Below are positions 41,478 to 48,265 of a DNA stretch of 64,000 bases, piece after piece. Both the position numbers and the translations under genes were made by a program. Each line of letters starts with the position of its first letter. The first letter of the stretch is position 1. Origin of the DNA: an uncultured Vampirovibrio sp. (GTDB lineage: Bacteria; Cyanobacteriota; Vampirovibrionia; Gastranaerophilales; Gastranaerophilaceae). The stretch is taken from contig CAJTWU010000001.1 in assembly GCA_910579975.1 (NCBI GenBank), positions 92,372 through 156,371 on the forward strand. The letters are read 5' to 3'. The notes beneath the pieces were generated by a model. The model was not told the DNA's origin and did not search any database. It saw nothing but the letters and a program-made list of their open reading frames with translations.

Positions 41478-42629
41478 ATGATAGATGAATTGAGACTTAA
41501 TACAAAGCTTATAGGCTTTGATGGTGTTATTGGAAGAAGAGATTTTTGTTTAAATATAGTTTACTTATGTATGATCGGTGCTATATTCATGACTCCGCTT
41601 TCATTGTATTTTGCAGCACATGCTCAAACAATGCTTGATTTTTTTAGTTTAAATAAACTTTTCTGGAATGCTTCATGGCTTTTAAAATTCTGGGTTCTAG
41701 CAGGTACAGCGGGTGTTTTGTATATTTCACTTTCAAACTGGATAAGACGGTTCAATGATATTAATGGTTCTGTTAATAAGAATGGCAATATAATCATAGG
41801 AAGTCTTGCTGTAATCGGTGCTTTAAGCTTTATGCTTCCATTTGGCTGGATGTTGTTATTCAGTCTGATTAATTCAATTTTGTTTTTAACACTTGTTTTT
41901 AAAAAAGGTAAAGTTACAGCTAATTTCCCTTACGATTTTAGAAAAGATTTTAACTGGGGAGCGTTCTTTGGTACCTGGATTTGGGGTTTAATTAATAAGT
42001 CATATAAGACTCTTTGGATACTATTGCTGGGTTGGACGCCAATCGGGTTTTATTACCAGTTATTATGCGGTTTAAAAGGTAACGAGTGGGCATATAAAAA
42101 TCGTAAATGGAAGAGTGATGAAGAATTTAAACGTTCTCAAGAAAATCAAACTATTGGTTTTGTTGTTTTAACTGTTTTTGTTATTCCAATAATAGCTTTT
42201 TTGGTAATTTTTGCTATGGTGTTTGCATTTGTGTTTTCGGCAGTAGACGAGGCAAGAATATCTCCAAATCACGAGTCTGTTAAAATGAATAAGATGGAAA
42301 GAGTATTAAATACATATACTTCCTTGTATTTTGAAGGACATACAATTACTGCAGATGAAAATAAATTTTATGTTTTGGCAAAAGATTGGAATGGATATTC
42401 CTTCAGCGAAAAGAAAGATATTCTTGACATGGCTGCGGTTACTGCTGCAACTGAAAGAAAAACAACAAAAACAAAAGAGCTTGCGAGAACAAAAATATAT
42501 AATTCCTCCAATGGTGAGCTTTTAGGCGAGTTTACATTAGATGAAAAATTACTCAATACAGATAAACCTGATTTTAAAGAAATAATTAAGGCTAGTATGA
42601 AGGCTTATACATTTTATAGAGCTAATTAA
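41478..42629 (+). CDS. DUF805/DUF2628-like membrane protein
   Basis: 383 residues. The N-terminal part (GFDGVIGRRDFCLNIVYLCM, WIRRFNDING) is a DUF805-like four-helix membrane domain; the middle has FNWGAFFGTWIWGLINKSYK and GLKGNEWAYKNRKWKSDEEF, a DUF2628-type module seen again in the next gene; after the last helix (about 240-260) the remaining 125 residues are soluble and probably extracytoplasmic. GAAGAGAG precedes the ATG. Function of these domains is not known. Confidence 0.7.
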   Translation: MIDELRLNTKLIGFDGVIGRRDFCLNIVYLCMIGAIFMTPLSLYFAAHAQTMLDFFSLNKLFWNASWLLKFWVLAGTAGVLYISLSNWIRRFNDINGSVNKNGNIIIGSLAVIGALSFMLPFGWMLLFSLINSILFLTLVFKKGKVTANFPYDFRKDFNWGAFFGTWIWGLINKSYKTLWILLLGWTPIGFYYQLLCGLKGNEWAYKNRKWKSDEEFKRSQENQTIGFVVLTVFVIPIIAFLVIFAMVFAFVFSAVDEARISPNHESVKMNKMERVLNTYTSLYFEGHTITADENKFYVLAKDWNGYSFSEKKDILDMAAVTAATERKTTKTKELARTKIYNSSNGELLGEFTLDEKLLNTDKPDFKEIIKASMKAYTFYRAN

Positions 42630-42647
42630 GAAGAAAGGAAGAAGATT

Positions 42648-43029
42648 ATGACAGAATTTGTGAACAATTCAGGACAAGGACCTCAGGCTGCAGCACCGGC
42701 AGAAGTATTAACAGGATTTAACTGGGGTGCATGTTTCTTAAATTGGATTTGGGGTCTTGGTAATAAAACCTACATTATTGGCATTGGTTGCAGGTTTTGT
42801 ACCATTTATTGGCGGATTGATTGCTTTGGGACTTATTATCTGGTTTGGTATTAAAGGTAATGAATGGGCATGGCAAAATAAAAAATGGGATAGCGTTGAA
42901 CATTTCCACAGTGTACAGAAAACTTGGGCAACCTGGGGTATAGTGCTATTTGTGTTAGGTATTGTTCTGGGTACTTTATTAGCATTATTATTTGGTGCAG
43001 CAGTTGTTATGGGCGGTGCTGCTCAATAA
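42648..43029 (+). pseudogene. DUF2628-like small membrane protein, interrupted by a frameshift
   Basis: Starting at ATG 42648 (AAGGAAG upstream) the protein opens MTEFVNNSGQGPQAAAPAEV and FNWGACFLNWIWGLGNK, then leaves frame at an AAAA run near 42765-42770. The continuation (LLALVAGFVPFIGGLIALG, then GIKGNEWAWQNKKWDS) lies in another frame to a stop at 43029. Removing one A yields a 126-residue protein homologous to the middle module of the previous gene. No typical slippery sequence is present, so a true mutation or a sequencing error is more likely than programmed shifting. Confidence 0.75.
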
Positions 43030-43038
43030 GACAACTAG

Positions 43039-43066
43039 AAAAAGAGGCTCTTATGAGTCTCTTTTT
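43039..43066 (+). terminator. Terminator of the DUF805-like gene pair
   Basis: AAAAAGAG/CTCTTTTT plus an inner CTC/GAG stem with a TTAT loop, ending in five T. Confidence 0.85.
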
Positions 43067-43076
43067 AGTAATAAAA

Positions 43077-43097
43077 AGGATGCAATGAATGCATCCT
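43077..43097 (-). terminator. Terminator of the yggS-sepF operon
   Basis: AGGATGCA/TGCATCCT (8 bp, five-base loop), with five T following on the minus strand. Confidence 0.7.
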
Positions 43098-43169
43098 GAA
43101 AATCCAACTATCACAAATCAATATATTAAATTAAAATTTCTCTTTTCCCAAAATTTATATCTTTTTTCA

Positions 43170-43688
43170 CTATAGAGGTTTATTCCAAAGTGATTCAGCA
43201 AATTTGCTTTGTACAGCACCATTTTCAACTGATAATGAAACATTGCTTGGAGTGAAAATGAATACCATATCACTGATTTTTTGAGCTGTTCCATTTAGAG
43301 CATGTGCAGCACCGCAAACAAAATCGATTGTTCTTTGAGATTGTTCTTTATCCAACAAATCAAGGTGAAGGATAACAGTTTTTTTGTCAATTAGTTTTTT
43401 TACAATTTGAGCAGCTTCGCTAAATGAACGTGGCTCAATAACAGTAACTTCGCCTGATTTATAATTATTTGGATGGCTTACTACTTTTGAGTCTCTTTCA
43501 AAAGAGCGTTCAGGCAGACTAGGCTTAACTCTTGTACCATACATAGTATCTAATGCTAAAGTTCCATCAACGTCATTACTATAATCATCCATGCCGTTGT
43601 CGAAATCAAATGCATCGTCTTCATTTCCATCGCTAAAACCTTTAGTGATAATGTTTACAAAATTTTTTAAGCCATCTGATAGTGCCAT
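43170..43688 (-). CDS. sepF: Cell division protein SepF
   Basis: 172 residues from the second ATG (43688), which suits the upstream GGAGG better than the first. The N-terminus holds a short membrane-binding amphipathic helix (ALSDGLKNFVNIITKGF); the C-terminal domain has the SepF signature (VTVIEPRSFSEAAQIVKKL, VILHLDLLDKEQSQRTIDF, AHALNGTAQKI, FIFTPSNV). SepF anchors and bundles FtsZ in Gram-positives and Cyanobacteria that lack FtsA. Encoded behind yggS, the usual ylmE-ylmF order. Confidence 0.93.
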   Translation of the reverse strand: MALSDGLKNFVNIITKGFSDGNEDDAFDFDNGMDDYSNDVDGTLALDTMYGTRVKPSLPERSFERDSKVVSHPNNYKSGEVTVIEPRSFSEAAQIVKKLIDKKTVILHLDLLDKEQSQRTIDFVCGAAHALNGTAQKISDMVFIFTPSNVSLSVENGAVQSKFAESLWNKPL

Positions 43689-43706
43689 CATTCCTCCAAT
43701 TTTTTA

Positions 43707-44435
43707 TTAATTAAATAACTTTCTTCCAATTCTAATCATTGTTGCGCCTTCTTGAACAGCGATTTGGTAATCGTTGCTCATTCCCATTGAAAGTTCAGGT
43801 AGTTTTATATTGAACTCTTGCTCAAGCTCATCTCTAAACTTTCTTAAGTCACTAAATAACTCTTTTAATCTAACTTCATTAGCTCCCAGTGTAGCCATGT
43901 TCATTAAACCGATGACTTCGAGTCCTTTAAGGTTTAATATTTCTGCTAAATCTTTTTTGAGCTGTTCTTTTGTATATCCGAATTTTTGCTCCTCTTGCGC
44001 GTTATTTACCTGTAATAAAACTTTCTCTCTCTTATTAATCAGACAGGCCGCTTTTGAGATGGCTTTTGCCAGTTTTAACGAATCTACAGAATGTATGTAA
44101 TCAAAGTTTGCAACTACTTTTTCTGCTTTATTTGTTTGAAGATGTCCTATAAAATGGAAATTTGAGTTTTCACGAATTTGCGGCGATAACGCTTTGATTT
44201 TTTCAATTGCCTCCAACGCTCTTGATTCTGCGAAATCTCTAAGTCCGGCTTCATATCCTTCTTCTATGGCATTTAATCCGAAGTACTTTGTGACTCCAAT
44301 TATTCTTGGTTTTAAAGGTGCAATTTTATTTTTGATATCGATAAGATTGGCTCTAACGACAGCTGCATCAACTAAAACATCTACGCCCCAATAGCTATTT
44401 TCTGTTTTGTGATTGTTCTCGCTAATGTGAGACAT
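43707..44435 (-). CDS. yggS: PLP homeostasis protein, YggS/YlmE/PROSC family
   Basis: 242 residues. Alanine-racemase-like barrel with PLP lysine in IIGVTKYFG, FHFIGHLQTNK, IHSVDSLKLA, QVNNAQEEQKFGY, GLMNMA and SMGMSNDYQIAVQEGATMIRIGRKLF. The family binds PLP and buffers its free level rather than acting as an enzyme. It shares an operon with sepF (18-base gap), an arrangement known from Firmicutes and Cyanobacteria. The N-terminal 20 residues are an extra polar stretch. Confidence 0.93.
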   Translation of the reverse strand: MSHISENNHKTENSYWGVDVLVDAAVVRANLIDIKNKIAPLKPRIIGVTKYFGLNAIEEGYEAGLRDFAESRALEAIEKIKALSPQIRENSNFHFIGHLQTNKAEKVVANFDYIHSVDSLKLAKAISKAACLINKREKVLLQVNNAQEEQKFGYTKEQLKKDLAEILNLKGLEVIGLMNMATLGANEVRLKELFSDLRKFRDELEQEFNIKLPELSMGMSNDYQIAVQEGATMIRIGRKLFN

Positions 44436-44454
44436 TCCCCTCGACCTCTATTGT

Positions 44455-44484
44455 ATTATATACCACTTATCATGCCCTGTTCAA
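44455..44484 (-). promoter_or_regulatory. Promoter of yggS-sepF
   Basis: On the minus strand TTGAAC (44484-44479), an 18-base spacer, TATAAT (44460-44455); GAGGGG lies before the yggS ATG. Confidence 0.5.
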
Positions 44485-44655
44485 GTCCTCTGTTTGTAAC
44501 AACTTTTCTGTTTTTGCCGAACATGCTGAAACCCATGTTTCACATGGATTTCGACCATGTTCAAATTATTAAGTTTTGTAAAGTTCAAGAGTTTTGTAAA
44601 GAACTTGACATGAATTTTCATGTTTTGGGCATGCTTTTTTTAATTATGGGCATGC
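44470..44655. repeat. CATG-rich spacer with a 12-bp direct repeat
   Basis: CATG occurs about nine times in under 190 bp. AGTTTTGTAAAG is repeated at 44572-44583 and 44590-44601, AAGTTC/GAACTT (44581-44586, 44601-44606) forms a hairpin over them, and ACATGA/TCATGT forms another. A related TTTGTAAA repeat occurs upstream of fliJ at 48051-48068. The region lies between the flgE stop and the yggS promoter; its role is unknown. Confidence 0.5.
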
Positions 44656-44656
44656 C

Positions 44657-45979
44657 TTATTGTCCTAAATATGATAATGTTTCCATTACAGAACTTGCTG
44701 TACCGAAAACGCGTGAATTCATTTGAATCATACGTTGTGCCATAATCATATTTGAAAGCTCTGAGGCAATATCTACATTAGAACCTTCGTATCCGCCCGG
44801 TTCAATTGCACCAAATGCCATTTCACCGGCAACACCATAGAAAATGTCTCCTACATCAGGACCCCATTCCCAAAGGTTGTTGTTTAATGATACTAACCCT
44901 TCAGGGTTTACCATTGTTGCAAGTTCAATTACAAAATTTGCATCTTCCCTTAAGCTTGTGCTTTCTCTTAAAACATCATCGCCTGTTATTGTAACACCTT
45001 CTGGAGTGATATATTTCCATTGTACTGTTTCAGCTTCATCAATAAATTGAGTGAGAATTGAACCATCATTATATGTTACAACTAAAACACCGTTTTCATC
45101 AATTGAAGTAGAAGCGCTGGAAATAGCATTTTTGTCATTATAATTAATTACATCTTGTAATTTTACAATTTGTGAGATTTCTTCTGATGTTTTGTTATTA
45201 GATGAAAGCCCGGTTTCTCCAAGGAAGTTGCTGGTTGTACCCTCAGAAATAAATTCAATATCTCCACTATAACTTATTGTGCCATTTTCTGCAGAAAAAG
45301 AAGCATCGGTACCGTTAAGTGAAGCATTAAAACCGTTTATTAAATCTGCAATTGTTGCATCCTTTCCTGGGACTTGGAGTTCTACTTCATGAATATTACC
45401 ATTATTATCAGTAACTCTAGCTTTTATAATTCCTGATGTAATACTTGCGTTATTAAGTTCTGTTAGTGTTTTTGTATTAATATCAGGGTCACCCTGGATA
45501 ACTCTATATAAGTTTTTAGGAATTTTTACAGTTCTATCAGAACTTGCATTTGAGTAAGAGCTTTTTGCACCAACAACTTTTAATCCGGCTTGTGTTACAA
45601 GATTACCATCAGAATCGATGTCAAAAACTCCATCACGTGTGAAAAATTGTTTTCCACTAGCATCTTGTACAACAAAAAAACCGGTGCCTGAAATCATACA
45701 ATCTAAGTCACGTCCTGTAGAAACAAAGTTGCCGGGAGTGAAGTTTCTTGTAATGCCTCCAATTTTTACACCTAAACCAATTTGTTTAGGGTTTGTACCG
45801 CCGCCATTTTTTGTTGCTGCACTTCCATACGAAAGGTTATTTGAATATAAAGTTTCAAATACCATGTTTGCAGATTTGTAAGCTGTAGTTTTAATGTTTG
45901 CAACATTGTTTGCAATAACATTGATTTGAGATTGTCCGGCATTTATACCGGTACTAGCTGTGTGTAGAGCTTGTGACAT
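44657..45979 (-). CDS. flgE: Flagellar hook protein FlgE
   Basis: 440 residues. N-terminal rod/hook family segment (MSQALHTASTGINAGQSQIN, VIANNVANIKTTAYK), GGTNPKQIGLGVKIGG, FVVQDASGKQFFTRDGVF; variable central domain (about 130-340); C-terminal NVDIASELSNMIMAQRMIQM with SRVFGTASSVMETLSYL, the export/assembly helix. Length fits the hook protein rather than FlgG/FlgF. Last gene of fliJ-fliK-flgD-flgE, 21 bases behind flgD, with GGAGG upstream. Confidence 0.9.
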   Translation of the reverse strand: MSQALHTASTGINAGQSQINVIANNVANIKTTAYKSANMVFETLYSNNLSYGSAATKNGGGTNPKQIGLGVKIGGITRNFTPGNFVSTGRDLDCMISGTGFFVVQDASGKQFFTRDGVFDIDSDGNLVTQAGLKVVGAKSSYSNASSDRTVKIPKNLYRVIQGDPDINTKTLTELNNASITSGIIKARVTDNNGNIHEVELQVPGKDATIADLINGFNASLNGTDASFSAENGTISYSGDIEFISEGTTSNFLGETGLSSNNKTSEEISQIVKLQDVINYNDKNAISSASTSIDENGVLVVTYNDGSILTQFIDEAETVQWKYITPEGVTITGDDVLRESTSLREDANFVIELATMVNPEGLVSLNNNLWEWGPDVGDIFYGVAGEMAFGAIEPGGYEGSNVDIASELSNMIMAQRMIQMNSRVFGTASSVMETLSYLGQ

Positions 45980-46000
45980 TTATTCCTCCAATTAGTCTGT

Positions 46001-46543
46001 TTATTTTTTATTTGATGATGTTTCGGTATGTTCTTCTATAATAGGATCTTTAATTGAACCATCTGATTCTCTAATAGAGATTACATTAGCAATAGAGTAT
46101 GTTTTATCTCCGATTTTGATTTTGCCGCTGCCATCTTCAAAAGTTGCTTCAGATACGACACCTCTAACGGTTGTATATTTTGTTTTATCTTTTTCATCAG
46201 GAATTTTTAATGTAACGTCTTTTCCTATCATTGAAAGAGTTTGATTGATTTCTGAACTCATACCCATATCATTATAAAGAGCTGCAATGTAATTCATACA
46301 GTTTTCCAAGCCTTCGTTCATTGAAGTCATTTGTTCTAATGAAGAGTATTGAGCTAATTGAGCTAACCACTCAGTGTTGCTTGTAGGTTCAGTCGGGTCT
46401 TGATTTTGAAGCTGCTGCAACATGAGGTTCAAAAACATATTTTTATCATCAGTTTTTGTACTTGGATTTCGTTTCTGTGTTGCAAGATTGTTTGCAGTTG
46501 TTTGGTTCTGCATTTCTGTAATTTGTGTATTTACTGATGTCAT
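46001..46543 (-). CDS. flgD: Flagellar hook capping protein FlgD
   Basis: 180 residues. The conserved N-terminus MFLNLMLQQLQNQDPTEP and EWLAQLAQYSSLEQM identify FlgD; then about 80 residues of the beta-rich domain (MIGKDVTLKIPDEKD, KIKIGDKTYSI). The cap guides FlgE assembly and is later discarded. The C-terminal FlgD Ig/tudor part is short. It overlaps fliK by 4 bp. Confidence 0.92.
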   Translation of the reverse strand: MTSVNTQITEMQNQTTANNLATQKRNPSTKTDDKNMFLNLMLQQLQNQDPTEPTSNTEWLAQLAQYSSLEQMTSMNEGLENCMNYIAALYNDMGMSSEINQTLSMIGKDVTLKIPDEKDKTKYTTVRGVVSEATFEDGSGKIKIGDKTYSIANVISIRESDGSIKDPIIEEHTETSSNKK

Positions 46544-47514
46544 TTTGTTTCCTCCATTGTTTTTTCAAACAATCCCTTTTCTTTTTCTTCCCTATTTTGA
46601 CGATTTTGTTCTTTGTTACCGCCTCTTGAACCGTCTTGTTCTGTCCAATCTGCGTTATATTCACTTTTTTGTGTATCATTTACTTTTACTGAAACATTAT
46701 CAACACCGACTCCGTGAGTAGTAAGAGTTTCTTTTAATCCGTCTAAGCCTTTCATAAGTATATTTTTCGCTTCTTGGGTTGCAGTTGTAAATTGTGCAGA
46801 CAATCCTTCAGGTGACTTTACAAGTTGTATTGTTATTTTTCCTAAGCTTTCAGGATTAAGAACTATGCTTACTTTTGAATTGTTTTGTAAAGTTTCAAGA
46901 TGTTTTGTAACCTGTTCAATAATTTTACTAGGAGTAATTTCTGTAGTTTTAGCTACAGCTTGAGAAGGTTTAACTTCAAAAGTTTTTATTTCATTTATTC
47001 CATCTTGGTTAAGCGCAATTTTAATACCCTGTTCTTCAGCTGATTGTCTGTTGAGCAAAGATGAATTGTCGTTTGAAGAGTCTGTTTCAGCTTCTATTGT
47101 CTCAATATTAAGTTCGCTTAGGATATCTTCATCAAGTTGCGGCTCTTGAACTTCGGTATCAGTTTCCTGTTTTGGAGTAATTTCACTTTTAGGAACTGTT
47201 TCTGTTAATTCAGATGTTTCAATTTGAACTTCTTGTTCTGTGGTTGAAATATTTTGATTTACGGTTTCAAGAGCTTGTGCAAACAAGATTATATTATTTT
47301 CATCTATTTCAACTTCTTTCTCTGTTTCAAGATTTTCTATTTTTTCTGTTATATCTTTTGAAAGGGATAAATCTAAGGAAGTTTCCACATTTGCCTCACA
47401 AAGTGCTTCATCCAGAATGGCAGAAAAATCTGTATCAAGATTTTCAGTGCCGGTCGTGGTTAGCATTGTTTCAATATTTTCTATAGTATTCATTACTGCT
47501 GCTGCTATTGTCAT
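46540..47514 (-). CDS. fliK: Flagellar hook-length control protein FliK
   Basis: 324 residues. The N-terminal two thirds are low-complexity and Glu/Thr-rich, as expected for the secreted ruler; residues about 215-290 form the Flg_hook domain (VSIVLNPESLGKITIQLV, GLSAQFTTATQEAKNIL, LTTHGVGVDNVSVKVND) that triggers the export switch. The C-terminus is basic and Asn/Arg/Glu-rich. Overlaps flgD and fliJ by 4 bp each. Confidence 0.88.
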   Translation of the reverse strand: MTIAAAVMNTIENIETMLTTTGTENLDTDFSAILDEALCEANVETSLDLSLSKDITEKIENLETEKEVEIDENNIILFAQALETVNQNISTTEQEVQIETSELTETVPKSEITPKQETDTEVQEPQLDEDILSELNIETIEAETDSSNDNSSLLNRQSAEEQGIKIALNQDGINEIKTFEVKPSQAVAKTTEITPSKIIEQVTKHLETLQNNSKVSIVLNPESLGKITIQLVKSPEGLSAQFTTATQEAKNILMKGLDGLKETLTTHGVGVDNVSVKVNDTQKSEYNADWTEQDGSRGGNKEQNRQNREEKEKGLFEKTMEETK

Positions 47515-47954
47515 CTGAAATTAAACCTTGCTGATGTAATATCATCTAATTCTTTGGTTTCAGCATTTAAAAACTCTTTATAGTATTCTTCTTCTTGTTT
47601 TTCTTTGAGTTTTTTTAGTACTTCTACCTTTTTGTGAGCTTCTCTTACTTCAATTTGTTTTTTTTCTAAAATTGCTTTTGTATTTGCAATGAGTCTTTGC
47701 TGATTTTTTTCATCTATAGTAAGTTTTAGTCCGTAACTTCTATGACTTTCAATTTGTTGAATATCTAACGTATTGAGAGTATAAAGATTTTCCATTTGTT
47801 CGGTATTTAGATGTTGGGATTGGATAATATTGTTTAATTTTTCTTCCTGTTGTTTTAAAACAGTAAGTATTTTAGCCGCTTCAATACGACGCTGCTCAAG
47901 CTCGTTTTCGCGCATGTCAAGCACGACTTGTAATCGAAACTTGAATTTTTTCAA
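47511..47954 (-). CDS. fliJ: Flagellar export protein FliJ
   Basis: 147 residues, an almost uninterrupted coiled coil starting KKFKFRLQVVLDMRENELEQ, the typical FliJ opening. It serves in the FliI ATPase/chaperone cycle of flagellar export. The start is TTG 47954, with AAGG three to four bases upstream; no ATG fits. First gene of the four-gene operon, divergent from the radical SAM gene. Confidence 0.85.
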   Translation of the reverse strand: MKKFKFRLQVVLDMRENELEQRRIEAAKILTVLKQQEEKLNNIIQSQHLNTEQMENLYTLNTLDIQQIESHRSYGLKLTIDEKNQQRLIANTKAILEKKQIEVREAHKKVEVLKKLKEKQEEEYYKEFLNAETKELDDITSARFNFR

Positions 47955-48098
47955 TTTACCTTACCTCGTCTCCACCAAGCACATAGATATACTTAGTACC
48001 TCTAACACTATACAGCATGAAGCCATGCCGCCCATCATATATATGGTTGATTTGTAAAGTTTTGTAAAAACATTTTCCCAAAACTAGCAAAAAAATTC

Positions 48099-48127
48099 TT
48101 GTCGGATTTTTTATATAGATATATAAA
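48099..48127 (+). promoter_or_regulatory. Promoter upstream of the radical SAM-rne operon
   Basis: TTGTCG (48099-48104), 17 bases, TATAAA (48122-48127); transcription would start near 48134. Confidence 0.5.
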
Positions 48128-48152
48128 GCTCTCTCTTCTTATTTAAACGGAC

Positions 48153-48188
48153 AGGCCTTGGTTACAATACTCAAGGTCTTTTTTTTTT
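48153..48188 (+). terminator. Attenuator-like terminator in the leader of the radical SAM-rne operon
   Basis: AGGCCTTG (48153-48160) pairs with CAAGGTCT (48172-48179, one G-U), followed by about ten T. It lies after the promoter at 48099 and 78 bases before the first ATG, so it would yield a roughly 55-nt RNA unless read through. Confidence 0.7.
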
Positions 48189-48265
48189 GTGTTGGTAATA
48201 GTGTCATACTGGTAGGAATGAGGAATTTGTTCGTGTTAGAATTGGTTTATATGCAAGGAGAAGTT

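Larger units (their letters stand above)
47955..48265. promoter_or_regulatory. Divergent spacer between fliJ and the radical SAM gene
   Basis: The 311-bp spacer holds a tandem TTTGTAAA repeat (48051-48058, 48061-48068, one helical turn apart), CATG motifs near 48015-48027, and the plus-strand promoter and attenuator listed separately. For fliJ I see TTTACA-type boxes on the minus strand but no confident -10. Confidence 0.4.

Noticed and set aside
42757..42775. Programmed ribosomal frameshift in the DUF2628-like gene
   Set aside because: No slippery heptamer, stop codon pause or downstream pseudoknot is apparent at the AAAA run; mutation or sequencing error is simpler.
44806..45050. Open frames on the plus strand opposite flgE
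   Set aside because: They lack ribosome binding sites and lie entirely within the strongly supported hook protein gene.
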